A stretch of DNA of 64,000 nucleotides from Ruminococcus sp. (GCA_017464765.1 JAFTYK010000039.1:24729-88728); one strand, 5' to 3'. Shown: positions 16,127-25,789, numbered from the stretch's first letter. Notes: generated by a model not told the origin, from the letters alone. Program-made: numbers and translations.

Positions 16127-19100
16127 ATGAAAAAGTTCAAAAGAATTTTATCTATTGTTCTTGCATTGTTAATGTTAACAAGCATCGCAACAGTAGGTAC
16201 GTTCGCTGAAACAACCGAAGAAGAGCCTGTTGTGAATAATAACCCTTATTCAGTAGCAGCTATGGCTCTCGACGACGAGTATGCTTACTCTGGTACGCTC
16301 GGTGCTATCTACACACCTTCTAAGACAGAATTCAAAGTATGGGCTCCAACTGCTACTGAAGTAGTTTTAAACCTTTACGCTACAGGTTCTGACAAAGAAG
16401 AGGGTGCTGCTGATTTAGGTACCTACGAGATGGCAAAACTCGTTGAAAATGATAAGTTTACAGGTGTATGGACAGTAACTGTTGAGGGCGATCTCAAGAA
16501 CGTTTATTACACATACTCAGTAACTTCTCCTGACAGAATCATCGACGGTGAATTAACAACTCGTGAAACACAGGACGTTTACTCTTATGCTATCGGTGTT
16601 AACTCAGCTCGTTCAATGGTAGTTGACCTTGATTCCACAGACCCAGAAGGTTGGGATCAGGACGCTCACATCTATGTTGATGAGCAGTCTGATGCTATCA
16701 TTTGGGAGCTTCAGGTAAAAGACTTCTCTTACAGTGAAACATCTGGCGTAAGTGAAGCTAACCGTGGTAAGTACCTCGCATTCACTGAAAAGGGTACAAC
16801 ATTAAACGGCGAAGGTCACATTTCAACTTGTGTTGATTACCTTAAGAGTTTAGGCGTTACACATGTACAGATTAACCCGTTCTATGATTTCGGTTCAATC
16901 GATGAGACAGGTCCTGATACACAGTACAACTGGGGTTATGACCCAATGAACTATGGCGTTCCAGAAGGTTCTTTCTCTTCTAACCCATACGACGGTAATG
17001 TCAGAATTAATGAGTGTAAACAGATGATTCAGGCTCTCCACGAGGCTGGTATCGGCGTTATTATGGACGTTGTTTACAACCACACATACAAGCAGGATTC
17101 TTGCTTTACAGCAGTAGTTCCTGACTATTACTACAGAATTAATACAGACGGTACTTTCTCTAACCAGTCAGGTTGCGGTAATGATACAGCTTCTGAGCGT
17201 TATATGTATCGTAGATATATGATGGATATGCTTCAGTATTGGGTTGACGAATATCACATTGACGGTTATCGTTTTGACCTTATGGGTATCCATGACGTAG
17301 AAACAATGAACCTCATTCGTGATATGCTCGACGAAACTGATGAGCGTATTATTATGTACGGTGAGGGTTGGTCAGGTAATACAACTCTTGACCCTGTTTC
17401 TTGCACAGGCGAGGTAGTTCTCCCATGTACACAGAAGAACGCTAGCGTTACAAGCGAGCGTATCGGCTTCTTTAATGACCAGATGCGTGATGCTTTAAAG
17501 GGTGGCGTATTTGATGGCCCTACAGCTCCAGGTTGGCTTTCAGGTTCAATGGTATATGCACCAGGTATCTCATATGGTATCCGTGCTAATACATCAGGTA
17601 AAGGCTGTAACTGGACAGCGTTATCTCCTGAACAGTGTGTATCTTATGCTTCTTGTCACGATAATAACACACTTTACGATAAGCTTGTTGGTATAAACCA
17701 CGGTATTTCCGCTGACTACAGATCTCGTTTCGAGGACGCTATTACTCAGAACAAGCTTTCCAGTGCAGTTACACTTTCATCACAGGGTATCAACCTTATC
17801 TTAGCTGGTGAGGAAATGGCTCGTTCTAAGGATGGCGACGAAAACTCATACAGCTCATCACCAACTCTTAATATGATCGACTGGAGCCTCTTAGAGTCTA
17901 ACGCAGACCTCGTATCATATTACAAGGGAATGATGGAACTACGTTCAGTATTCTCACCATTCACAGCGGCACAGAAAGATGATGAAGACGATTCTTACAA
18001 GTATTACTTCCATACATCATTGGCTAGCGCCTCAAAAACAATCGCTTACACTGTTGATAACAATACAGAGGGCGAATGGAGTAAGGTAGCTGTTATGCAC
18101 AATGGCTCAAAGGGTACTATTACTCAGGAATTCAAGAGCCACATCGATTCAGGTATTTCTGCTGATACAGAATGGGTAATTATCGTTAACGATAAGAGCG
18201 CTGGTGTTAAGAAACTCGGCGAAGCTAAGGGTCTTAAGTTCCAGATTCCTGCATTTTCTTCAATTATCGCCGTTGAAAAATCCACTTATGAAGCTTGCGC
18301 TATTGATTCAAAATTCTCAACAGTTTCTATCAACCACATTGATAACGCAACAGGTGAAAGCTTCAAGACTAACACAATCTTAGGTATGCCTGGTGAGGGC
18401 TATGCAGCAGCTGCTGATACATCAGTTCCTCTTAAGTACGAGATTGATAGAGTTGAAGGTGAAGTTAACGGCAAATTTGCTGATACTGATACAGATGTTA
18501 ACTACTACTTCAAACGTTTTACACCTTCATCAATGCTCCCAGAAAACGGCGATATTGATGGTGACGGTGTTCTCAGCGTTATGGATGCAACTGCAATCCA
18601 GATGCACCTTGCTCAGCTTAAACAGTATGAGCTTATCGATAATGGTGACTACAACTACGATGAGTACACAACTGTAATGGATGCAACATTGCTCCAGCAG
18701 TTCTTATCATTCCACGATGTTACTGTATACACACTCACAGTTAAGTACATCGACGAGGACGGTAAGGCATTCATCTCACCACTCGTTAAGGAATACAGAC
18801 TTGGTGAAGAGTATACAACAGAAGCTAAAGATAGCGTATTCTATGAGCTTAAGGAAACTCCTGCAAATGCAAATGGTGTTATCACAGGTAATGTAACTGT
18901 TACTTATGAATATAACTACAAGGTTGAGAACGTTAAGGTTCACGTTAAGCATGGCGGCGACCTTACATGGGATCCATTCCTCTGGGCTTGGGCTACTCCT
19001 GTAGGTGGCGGCACACAGGTTAACATGTTTGAAGCTTGGCCAGGTTTACAGATGACAGAGGTTGATGAAAACGGTTGGTACACAACTGAACTCGACGTTC

Positions 19101-19276
19101 CACCAGATCATACATACAGCATCATCATCAACAATGGTGGCGGTATCCAGACAAGTGACTACGACGGATTCAGCGCTCAGGAAATCTGGGTTGTTATTGA
19201 TGACGCACAGGCTACATCAAACGGTCCATGGATTTCTGTATACGCTGATGCAGAACTCACAGATCAGCTCGCTTAA
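16127..19276 (+). CDS. Dockerin-bearing secreted type I pullulanase with starch-binding-like domain
   Basis: This 1049-residue extracellular enzyme is a paralogue of its upstream neighbour. It has a signal peptide, a CBM48-like domain and a GH13 barrel with YNWGYDP, DVVYNH, GYRFDLMG, YGEGW and SCHDN. Then comes a type I dockerin (about 806-862; DIDGDGVLSVMDATAIQ and DYNYDEYTTVMDATLLQ), a MucBP-like repeat and a C-terminal CBM26-like domain (from about 932; WDPFLWAWA, MFEAWPG, GWYTTELDVP). It lacks a membrane anchor. The dockerin implies assembly on a cohesin scaffold, as in the R. bromii amylosome. GAGGTG precedes the ATG. Confidence 0.93.
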   Translation: MKKFKRILSIVLALLMLTSIATVGTFAETTEEEPVVNNNPYSVAAMALDDEYAYSGTLGAIYTPSKTEFKVWAPTATEVVLNLYATGSDKEEGAADLGTYEMAKLVENDKFTGVWTVTVEGDLKNVYYTYSVTSPDRIIDGELTTRETQDVYSYAIGVNSARSMVVDLDSTDPEGWDQDAHIYVDEQSDAIIWELQVKDFSYSETSGVSEANRGKYLAFTEKGTTLNGEGHISTCVDYLKSLGVTHVQINPFYDFGSIDETGPDTQYNWGYDPMNYGVPEGSFSSNPYDGNVRINECKQMIQALHEAGIGVIMDVVYNHTYKQDSCFTAVVPDYYYRINTDGTFSNQSGCGNDTASERYMYRRYMMDMLQYWVDEYHIDGYRFDLMGIHDVETMNLIRDMLDETDERIIMYGEGWSGNTTLDPVSCTGEVVLPCTQKNASVTSERIGFFNDQMRDALKGGVFDGPTAPGWLSGSMVYAPGISYGIRANTSGKGCNWTALSPEQCVSYASCHDNNTLYDKLVGINHGISADYRSRFEDAITQNKLSSAVTLSSQGINLILAGEEMARSKDGDENSYSSSPTLNMIDWSLLESNADLVSYYKGMMELRSVFSPFTAAQKDDEDDSYKYYFHTSLASASKTIAYTVDNNTEGEWSKVAVMHNGSKGTITQEFKSHIDSGISADTEWVIIVNDKSAGVKKLGEAKGLKFQIPAFSSIIAVEKSTYEACAIDSKFSTVSINHIDNATGESFKTNTILGMPGEGYAAAADTSVPLKYEIDRVEGEVNGKFADTDTDVNYYFKRFTPSSMLPENGDIDGDGVLSVMDATAIQMHLAQLKQYELIDNGDYNYDEYTTVMDATLLQQFLSFHDVTVYTLTVKYIDEDGKAFISPLVKEYRLGEEYTTEAKDSVFYELKETPANANGVITGNVTVTYEYNYKVENVKVHVKHGGDLTWDPFLWAWATPVGGGTQVNMFEAWPGLQMTEVDENGWYTTELDVPPDHTYSIIINNGGGIQTSDYDGFSAQEIWVVIDDAQATSNGPWISVYADAELTDQLA

Positions 19277-19308
19277 TTTACTAAACAACTTATTGCTTAT
19301 TGCATAAA

Positions 19309-19344
19309 ACAACCCCTGCAGTTTATACTGCAGGGGTTGTTTTT
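19309..19344 (+). terminator. Terminator of the pullulanase operon
   Basis: ACAACCCCTGCAG and CTGCAGGGGTTGT pair over 13 bases around TTTATA and run into TTTT. Confidence 0.92.
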
Positions 19345-19358
19345 ATAGTAGTTTTATC

Positions 19359-19910
19359 TTATTTTTTAAGTATTGGAACTCTGTCCACAGCTTTTATCAC
19401 ACCGTAGCTTATCGATACTTCAACAACGGCAAAAGGAACAAGGATTATCGCTCTGTAGAACATCAATTCAAAATACGGTATTCCCATCATTAGATGTAAC
19501 ACCAGTGTGTTAAGCGGTAATCTGCAAAGTAAGAGAACCATTACAAAAGCGAGAATAATACGCTTAAGGTCTTTTTTATCATAAAGTATGATACCGAAGA
19601 TAATACCTTCAAAAATGTAACACAAAGTGATTCCTGGCATAATGGAAAATGCAGTTGGATTACTTAGCATAATTGAAAGTATATCTCCAGCACCTGAAAC
19701 AATAGCTGCACACACAGGACCGTAAAGATACGCAACAATTACAATTGGTAGGAAAGAGAACCCGATTTTCACGAATGGTGCAAAGCTCAGCGTAAAATTT
19801 GTGAACATTCCAAGCACTATTCGCAAAGCAAGCATCATTGAACATATACACAACGGTGCGATTTTAGAAAGATTCTGTGATGATTTTTTGAACATTTGTA
19901 AAATAGACAT
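19359..19910 (-). CDS. folT: Folate ECF-transporter S component FolT
   Basis: This 183-residue membrane protein has about six helices and the substrate-binding S-component plan. FVKIGFSFLPIVIVAYLYGP near residue 50 is the characteristic loop and helix region, and the N-terminal helix carries the small-residue pattern used to contact EcfT. A THF riboswitch directly upstream supports folate as the substrate. The ATG at 19910 lies behind an AGGGAGG that forms part of the attenuator hairpin. The general module EcfA1A2T at 37.6-40.1 kb would power it. Confidence 0.9.
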   Translation of the reverse strand: MSILQMFKKSSQNLSKIAPLCICSMMLALRIVLGMFTNFTLSFAPFVKIGFSFLPIVIVAYLYGPVCAAIVSGAGDILSIMLSNPTAFSIMPGITLCYIFEGIIFGIILYDKKDLKRIILAFVMVLLLCRLPLNTLVLHLMMGIPYFELMFYRAIILVPFAVVEVSISYGVIKAVDRVPILKK

Positions 19911-19916
19911 AAAAAA

Positions 19917-19947
19917 ACCTCCCTATCTCGTTATCACATAGGGAGGT
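19917..19947 (-). terminator. Attenuator hairpin covering the folT ribosome site
   Basis: On the minus strand ACCTCCCTAT and ATAGGGAGGT pair over 10 bases and are followed by TTTTTTT, then the ATG. The distal arm contains the GGGAGG ribosome site, so the same stem can end transcription and block translation. Confidence 0.85.
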
Positions 19948-19957
19948 AGTATCCGAA

Positions 19958-20060
19958 TGTAACAGCGGGATGCAAAGACCGTACCGCAGGTCACCCTTTC
20001 GTTTCCACAGCAACTCCCCGTCTGTGAAACACTTGACGCACGATCTTTTACTCTGTATTT
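19958..20060 (-). ncRNA. Tetrahydrofolate (THF) riboswitch
   Basis: The minus-strand leader of folT contains the conserved THF aptamer blocks in order: AGAGTA, GCGTCAAGTG, GACGGGGAGTTG, AACGAAAGGGTGACC, CTGCGGT and TTTGCATCCCGCT. Gene context (folate transporter) agrees. Ligand binding would favour the downstream attenuator and switch folT off. The exact ends are approximate. Confidence 0.9.
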
Positions 20061-20089
20061 TCTTCATTATATCACATTGTATTCCTCTG

Positions 20090-20692
20090 TCAACCCTTAG
20101 CGTGAATTATCTTTGATAGAGGTTTGTAAATTAGTGTAGTTACTATAGATACCAGAATACCTTTGATCAGGTTGAACGGAGCCACACAGAACACACAGAA
20201 GGTCAGAGTATTTGTAATGAGCGGAATAATATCTTTACCCATCTCAATGATTTGTTCAAGCGGCATAATGTTTGAGTAAAATGGTATCATTAGATAAGCA
20301 TTAATGAAAACGCTCAGAACAGCCATCGATAAAGTAGCTATTATCATTGCTATAATTGCATTGGCTTTAGTTTTTTTGCGTTTATAAATAATAGCTGCAG
20401 GTAAAACGTACGCGCAACCTATAACAAAATTAGCGATTTCACCAATACCTCCTGTGTCAGTACTGTTTAAAATGAAATTTAAAAGTATTTTAATCGCTTC
20501 TATCATAACACCGGATATTGGATCTAAGGCAAACGCGCCAATCAGTACAGGTACCTCCGAAAAATCAATTTTGTAAAACGGAGGTGCTATGAATGGTAGC
20601 GGTATTTCAAATAGCATAAGAATAGTTGCCAAACTACCCAGCATAGCTATAACAACAAGTTTTCTTGTTTTAGAAATTTTAGAGTTTTCCAT
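20090..20692 (-). CDS. ribU: Riboflavin ECF-transporter S component RibU
   Basis: This 200-residue membrane protein has the RibU signature region FYKIDFSEVPVLIGAF followed by GVMIEAIKILLNFIL, and about six helices. It would bind riboflavin outside the cell and associate with the shared EcfA1A2T module. GAGGTG lies 8 bases before the ATG at 20692. The FMN riboswitch upstream confirms the vitamin. It lies in the same orientation as folT, but each has its own leader. Confidence 0.95.
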   Translation of the reverse strand: MENSKISKTRKLVVIAMLGSLATILMLFEIPLPFIAPPFYKIDFSEVPVLIGAFALDPISGVMIEAIKILLNFILNSTDTGGIGEIANFVIGCAYVLPAAIIYKRKKTKANAIIAMIIATLSMAVLSVFINAYLMIPFYSNIMPLEQIIEMGKDIIPLITNTLTFCVFCVAPFNLIKGILVSIVTTLIYKPLSKIIHAKG

Positions 20693-20713
20693 ATATTCAC
20701 CTCAAAAACAAAA

Positions 20714-20736
20714 TCCCCGATGAAAATCATCGGGGA
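20714..20736 (-). terminator. FMN-riboswitch terminator before ribU
   Basis: TCCCCGATGA and TCATCGGGGA pair around AAA. On the minus strand the stem is followed by a U-rich stretch and then the ribU ribosome site. Confidence 0.88.
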
Positions 20737-20764
20737 AGTAAAATTATAGCGTAATTATAACGCA

Positions 20765-20872
20765 CATCTTCTTTCATCCGGACTATACCGTCGGTTTCGG
20801 AATTTCACCGAATCAGCTTGCGCTCGTGGACTTTACCACCGGTGGGGAATCTCACCCCGCCCCGAAGATATT
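20765..20872 (-). ncRNA. FMN riboswitch (RFN element)
   Basis: The minus-strand sequence contains the canonical RFN blocks: ATCTTCGGGGCGGGGTGAGA, TTCCCCACCGGTGGTAAAG, CCACGAGC, AAGCTGATTCGGTGAAATTC, CCGACGGTATAGTCCGGATG and the closing AAGA. It precedes ribU and a terminator, so FMN would end transcription. Confidence 0.97.
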
Positions 20873-20906
20873 AATATTATATATAGCATTAATAAAAGTG
20901 TCAATA

Positions 20907-21752
20907 TTATATGCAAGGTTTATCTAAATCAAGCTCCACCAAATCGTGATGTGGTACACGCTTTTCCTCTGGCGGTAATTCCATATAGTCGCCAAAAGCG
21001 ATAGAAAGATACTCATCATAGCCCTGCATTACAGGAAGCTGCAACCCTTCAAATTCAAGATAGGTTTCCTTAGCAAACGCAGATTGAGGATACTTCTTCT
21101 TCATATAATGCGGACCTGCGTAAAGCTCTGTACTATATTCAGGTGTTTCAAAGTCGAATTTCTTGAGTTGCTTTTCAGCGAATTTCCATACTTTGGTTCT
21201 TGCTTTTCGACTTCTGACTAATCCAAGCATAATTTTACTTGTAATAGCTATGAGTTTTCCGTGCTTTTCAGGAACAAACTCCGATATAAACAGTGAGTAA
21301 ATGAGTGTCCAGAAATACTGCATATATCTCTGGAATTTAGAATCAGGACAACCGTCGATAGGAAAGATATCCGTAACAATGCCATGTGGTACGTCGATAT
21401 CTTTCTGATTCTCTTTTACCATAGTAGCGGAAGTGTCAACCATCGTGGCAAAAATATTGCCTGTGAAAATCTCGCCTTCATCAGTTTTGAGCATAAGAAA
21501 TCTATCGGATTTCACCTGTTCTTTCCAGAGCTTGAGCATTCTTTCCCAATCAGGACGAGGCATAATAATATCTATATCATCGTCCCATGGGATGAATCCT
21601 TTGTTTCTTATAGCACCGATAACACAACCGCCCAAAAGATACCATCTTAATTCATTTTTTTCACAGAAATCTTTGAAAAAAAGCAGTGACTCAAGTTCCT
21701 TGAGTTGTAGCTTTCTCAGAGTTTCATTATCTATTTTTATGATTTCAGACAT
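20907..21752 (-). CDS. LicD-family phosphotransferase
   Basis: This 281-residue protein belongs to the LicD/fukutin-like nucleotidyltransferase fold, known for adding phosphocholine to surface glycans. The signature GGCVIGAIRNKGF continues into PWDDDIDIIMPRPDWE, holding the two metal-binding aspartates. In gut Firmicutes such genes decorate teichoic acid or exopolysaccharide. It lies 17 bases behind a family 2 glycosyltransferase, which supports a joint surface-glycan role. No choline-uptake gene is nearby, so the transferred group is open. Confidence 0.88.
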   Translation of the reverse strand: MSEIIKIDNETLRKLQLKELESLLFFKDFCEKNELRWYLLGGCVIGAIRNKGFIPWDDDIDIIMPRPDWERMLKLWKEQVKSDRFLMLKTDEGEIFTGNIFATMVDTSATMVKENQKDIDVPHGIVTDIFPIDGCPDSKFQRYMQYFWTLIYSLFISEFVPEKHGKLIAITSKIMLGLVRSRKARTKVWKFAEKQLKKFDFETPEYSTELYAGPHYMKKKYPQSAFAKETYLEFEGLQLPVMQGYDEYLSIAFGDYMELPPEEKRVPHHDLVELDLDKPCI

Positions 21753-21769
21753 AAATAAACACCTTAGTC

Positions 21770-22876
21770 TTAGAGTTTAAAGTCATCTTTTTCGATAGTG
21801 TTTTTTCTGATAGCTTCTTTTACCATTTCAATTCTTTTTTCTGAAGTATCATCAAGTTTTTTTCTCCAGAACGGCATTTTAACTAAACCTACTAGTGTGC
21901 CGATTCCGTAAGAAATGTGAAGAAGAGGGAAGATGAACGGAAGCAAAAGAAATAGAGGATTAGGTTTCTTAAGCATAAGACAGCCTACAGTGTTAACGAG
22001 ATTGAACATCGAATACATCGCAATAATTATAGCGAACAATGTAGGATTGCCGAATATCCACAAAAGCATACTAAAAAGCAAAGCCATAACAAAAACAAAC
22101 GGGATAAAGTGGAAGTAGTTAAGGCACTTGAAACAAACGCCTGAAGTAAGCCCTATCCAGTATCCGTTGCCGTATTTTTGCTTCATCATTTTCCTTAAAG
22201 TATTTCTTGTATGCTGGAATGAGATGATTTCAGGACAACAGCAGAACCTGTAGCCAGCCATTCTCATTCTGTAGTGAAGTTCATTGTCTTCAGTACGTCC
22301 TAAATCTTCATTGAAGCCACCAACTTTTTCAAAAACCTCGCGTTTATATGCAGCATGAAAAAGACTATCTAAATATATTTTTTGACCCGGAGCTCTTCTG
22401 TAGTCAGCAACTGATGAACCGAAAAGTGATTCTTCAGCAGCCAAAAGTGTCAGCTTCCAAGGTGTCATGCCATCTGTAGTGTTTGGTCTGCCACCGCCAA
22501 CGATGTCTTCACCTTCGCTGATTTCAAATACGTTTTTAGCTACGAAGTAACGTGGGATTTTTGAGTGTGCGTCAACTCTGATGATTATGTCACCCGTTGC
22601 GTGCAGAAGCGCCTCGTTCCACGCAGTAGCTTGATTTTTGTTTGTACTGTCAAAAATTTTCACTGACTCAAAGCCGTAGTCGGTTTTCTGAAATTCCTTC
22701 ATCATAGCTTTGGTGTTGTCAGTAGAAGCGTTATCGACCAGTATTATTTCAATTTTATCGTGAGGATAACTCTGTTCGGAAAAATCTCGAAACAGACCGT
22801 TTAGAACCGATTCTTCATTGTACGCAATTGTACAAAGAGAAACTCGTAAATCCTCATTTGTGCTAAAGTAACTCAT
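21770..22876 (-). CDS. Family 2 glycosyltransferase, membrane-associated
   Basis: This 368-residue protein starts with a GT-A domain (VSLCTIAYNEESVLNGLF, ILVDNASTDNT, DIIIRVDAHSK with the DxD metal site, GRTEDNELHYRMR). It ends with two to three transmembrane helices (about 255-330), as in ExoA-like enzymes that build lipid-linked glycans. The ATG at 22876 is chosen because AAGGA is 9 bases upstream and the stop of the preceding gene is 1 base away. An in-frame ATG at 22885 touches that ribosome site. Confidence 0.88.
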   Translation of the reverse strand: MSYFSTNEDLRVSLCTIAYNEESVLNGLFRDFSEQSYPHDKIEIILVDNASTDNTKAMMKEFQKTDYGFESVKIFDSTNKNQATAWNEALLHATGDIIIRVDAHSKIPRYFVAKNVFEISEGEDIVGGGRPNTTDGMTPWKLTLLAAEESLFGSSVADYRRAPGQKIYLDSLFHAAYKREVFEKVGGFNEDLGRTEDNELHYRMRMAGYRFCCCPEIISFQHTRNTLRKMMKQKYGNGYWIGLTSGVCFKCLNYFHFIPFVFVMALLFSMLLWIFGNPTLFAIIIAMYSMFNLVNTVGCLMLKKPNPLFLLLPFIFPLLHISYGIGTLVGLVKMPFWRKKLDDTSEKRIEMVKEAIRKNTIEKDDFKL

Positions 22877-22877
22877 T

Positions 22878-23642
22878 TTATTCATTCCTTGAAAGTTTTG
22901 AAATCCATTTTGCACTGATGCACATAGATTGCGCAAAGTACGGTAAAACATAGAGTAGCGGTAACACAGTGAAGGAAAGTGCTATCCAACCTAAAAAGGA
23001 GTTGAATAGTTTTACAACATCACTCTCGTGTCCACACATAATCAATTTCGAAGTATTAAAATAGTAGGAGATAGGCTTGTTTTCATCTTCGCTCATCAAA
23101 TAGAAACTCAGAAAGTATCTATTTGAATATCTGAGTGTCCATAAAATAGCACTGATTATAAATAATACAAGCGTTACATCATTGAATGTGTTGTTCATCT
23201 CTTCTTTAAAGATAAATAGCTTTAAAGACAAATAAATGATGACGAGAGAAAAACACAGTACAGTAGGCAGTATCATTCTGAAAACAAATGAGAAAATGAA
23301 AGAAATAGCCATTCTATATCTTTTAAAGTTTGAAAAATAATACAGAACATTACTCATATCGTAGTCGCTGTTCTCGTCACAGAGCATTTTAATATACCCT
23401 AGAATAACCGGACTGAGCATAAAAACTATGAGTGTAATAATTGAACCACAGACAACATTTATGAGAAATTCAGTGGTTTCAGTAAAAGTAAAAGATTCTA
23501 AAATAACATATTGAAAAGAATACAAAGAATCTATTATCAGATACATTATCGTTATAACAGCAAGGCCGATTAAAGCCTTAGCCCAACCACCATTTCTTAG
23601 TTTTTCTCGTGCTTGAGCCTTAATGATTTTTTCAGCAGACAT
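22878..23642 (-). CDS. DUF975-like integral membrane protein
   Basis: This 254-residue protein begins SAEKIIKAQAREKLRNGGW, the typical DUF975 opening, followed by about five to six hydrophobic segments. The function of the family is unknown. It is placed between an M20 peptidase (8 bases upstream) and the glycosyltransferase (1 base downstream), so the four minus-strand genes 25009-20907 read as one operon. Confidence 0.75.
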   Translation of the reverse strand: MSAEKIIKAQAREKLRNGGWAKALIGLAVITIMYLIIDSLYSFQYVILESFTFTETTEFLINVVCGSIITLIVFMLSPVILGYIKMLCDENSDYDMSNVLYYFSNFKRYRMAISFIFSFVFRMILPTVLCFSLVIIYLSLKLFIFKEEMNNTFNDVTLVLFIISAILWTLRYSNRYFLSFYLMSEDENKPISYYFNTSKLIMCGHESDVVKLFNSFLGWIALSFTVLPLLYVLPYFAQSMCISAKWISKLSRNE

Positions 23643-23650
23643 ATTTCACC

Positions 23651-25009
23651 TTATTCAGCAGTGTACATTCTGTACATAGCTTCTAAGCATATCTGAGCAT
23701 GCTGGAAGAATTTTTCGACGTTAATACATTCGTTGGCGTTGTGAATGTTCGATACCTCGTCCTTGAAAACAGGGCCGAAAGCAACGCCTTTGCCTTCCAG
23801 TACTCTTGCGTATGTACCACCACCTGAAGAATACATATCAGGTTTTTCACCGATAATAGCTTCATAAGAGTCAGAGAGTAACTTAATAAGTTCGCTGTCT
23901 TCTTTAAGATATAAAGGAAGTGAGTGCTTGAGAACCTTAACGTGAAGATTCTCGTTTGAAGCAGCCTTTTTGACAACGTTCAAGATGTTTTCGCCCTGCA
24001 TAGTAACAGGGTATCTGATATCTACAGTACAGGTAGCATAACCCTCGTCTATATGTACAGTACCAACACTTATTGAAAGTGGGCCTGATTCAGCATCTCT
24101 CGTTTTGATACCCATTTTGATACCGGTATTATCAAGACCGATACAAGATTCAATAAACGAGCATACACTTCCAAGAGATGGGAGAGAGAAGTTTGAGGTT
24201 AACAAATCCACAAGCGCAACAGCAGCGTTAAGACCTTCCTGAGGATCACTTGCGTGTGCAGCTTTGCCACGGCTTAAAACCATCATACCATCGATTGTAT
24301 AGTAAAATTCGAAGTTTCCTTTTTTAGCGTCAGCTAGTCTTAGTAACTGGTGGTCTTCTGTTTCAGAACAGTCAAGAAGTGCGTATGCTGTGTCAGGAAC
24401 TGCGTTGACAGCCTTGCCCGAGTGTAGCTGAGTGAGTGTAGTTCCATCATGAGTGTCAGCGTAAAGCTCAAGCTGTAAAATGCCTTTCTCACATCTGCAG
24501 ATGCCATATCTGTTGTCAGGAGTAAATGACATATCAGGAACAGGCTCGTTTTCAAAATACAAATCTATATCGTGCATACCTGTTTCTTCACAGGTTCCGA
24601 AAATTGTACGTAAAGTATTTTTGCCTTCAATACCAGCATCTTTTAAAGCTTTCAGACAGTAAAGTGAAATAAGTGCAGCACCTTTATCATCTGCGACGCC
24701 TCTGCCGTACATATATCCGTCACCCACAGAAAGCTCGAACGGAAGAGAGTTCCAGTTATTACCCTCAGGAACAACGTCGACGTGAGATAATACGCCGCAC
24801 AGCTTACCGCCACTGCCAAGTTCAGCGTGGCCTGCAAGTCCATCGTATGATTTAGTTGTAAGACCAAAACTTTCAGCCTTCTTCATCATCCAGTCCAAAG
24901 CCTGAGTGCAATCGTCCTGAAAACCTGATACAGATTTTATTGCGATTAGTTCGGATAAATCAGAAATAATATCCGCTTTATATTCTAAAATTTTCTCACC
25001 AAAACTCAT
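23651..25009 (-). CDS. M20 metallopeptidase, PepV/Sapep dipeptidase type
   Basis: This 452-residue zinc enzyme hydrolyses dipeptides. The dimetal ligands are recognisable: LSHVDVVPEG (His, Asp), GRGVADDKGA (bridging Asp), GTCEETG (catalytic and ligand Glu), FTPDNRYG (Asp) and NIHNANE (His near the C-terminus). The central lid insertion (about 185-320) matches PepV in length. It probably recycles peptides or cell-wall dipeptides in the cytoplasm. It heads the minus-strand operon. Confidence 0.92.
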   Translation of the reverse strand: MSFGEKILEYKADIISDLSELIAIKSVSGFQDDCTQALDWMMKKAESFGLTTKSYDGLAGHAELGSGGKLCGVLSHVDVVPEGNNWNSLPFELSVGDGYMYGRGVADDKGAALISLYCLKALKDAGIEGKNTLRTIFGTCEETGMHDIDLYFENEPVPDMSFTPDNRYGICRCEKGILQLELYADTHDGTTLTQLHSGKAVNAVPDTAYALLDCSETEDHQLLRLADAKKGNFEFYYTIDGMMVLSRGKAAHASDPQEGLNAAVALVDLLTSNFSLPSLGSVCSFIESCIGLDNTGIKMGIKTRDAESGPLSISVGTVHIDEGYATCTVDIRYPVTMQGENILNVVKKAASNENLHVKVLKHSLPLYLKEDSELIKLLSDSYEAIIGEKPDMYSSGGGTYARVLEGKGVAFGPVFKDEVSNIHNANECINVEKFFQHAQICLEAMYRMYTAE

Positions 25010-25207
25010 TGTTTACCTCCGAGAATAGCTCTATATAGTTGTGAAATCGACTAAATAAGCGGTTTTTAAACATAAAATAAATTAGGTCTTTAAAAGCGCT
25101 TTAATTTTGTGTATAATATAACCAATGTATTATACCACATAAGTTTAAAAAATGCACTAGTTTTTTACATTTATGTGTATTTTTTTAAAATTTCGGGGGG
25201 AAATGAA

Positions 25208-25789
25208 ATGAACAGCCACTTTTTTGCAGTTATGTCAAGAATGAAATATATCAATCGTTGGGGATTGATGAATAATACAAAAACTGAGAATATCAGCGAA
25301 CATAGCCTGATGGTAGCTATGCTTTCACACGCTTTGGTTGTTATAAGTAACAAACGTTTTAACACAAATCTTAACGCAGAACACGCGGCTATGCTTGGTT
25401 TATATCACGATGCTTCTGAAATTATCACAGGGGATATGCCGACTCCGATAAAATATTTTAATCCTAAAATAAGCGAAGTATATAAGCAAATTGAAAGAGT
25501 AGCGGAAGAAAAACTTGTTTCATATCTTCCGAGTGATCTCAGAGATGAGTTTTCTTCTTTGCTGACTATTTCGGAAAAAGACAGCGAGTATGTTCCGTTT
25601 ATCAAAGCCGCTGATAAACTTTCGGCACTGATTAAGTGTATCGAAGAGGAAAAAATCGGAAACAAGGAGTTTTCAAAAGCGCATACCTCAATTGAAACTG
25701 CGCTTGAGAATATGAATCTACCATGCGTACAAGCTTTTATGGAGGAATTCCTACCTTCATTTTCGCTTACTTTGGACGAACAGGACTAA
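25208..25789 (+). CDS. HD-domain 5'-deoxynucleotidase, YfbR-like
   Basis: Counted from the ATG at 25208 (6-base run of G ending 7 bases before), the protein has 193 residues. It is an HD phosphohydrolase of the YfbR kind, which dephosphorylates deoxyribonucleoside 5'-monophosphates. The HD ligands are in ISEHSLMVA, LYHDASEIITGDMPTPIK and KAADKLSALIKC. The longer upstream reading frame adds an AT-rich segment with no coding character. Confidence 0.9.
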   Translation: MNSHFFAVMSRMKYINRWGLMNNTKTENISEHSLMVAMLSHALVVISNKRFNTNLNAEHAAMLGLYHDASEIITGDMPTPIKYFNPKISEVYKQIERVAEEKLVSYLPSDLRDEFSSLLTISEKDSEYVPFIKAADKLSALIKCIEEEKIGNKEFSKAHTSIETALENMNLPCVQAFMEEFLPSFSLTLDEQD

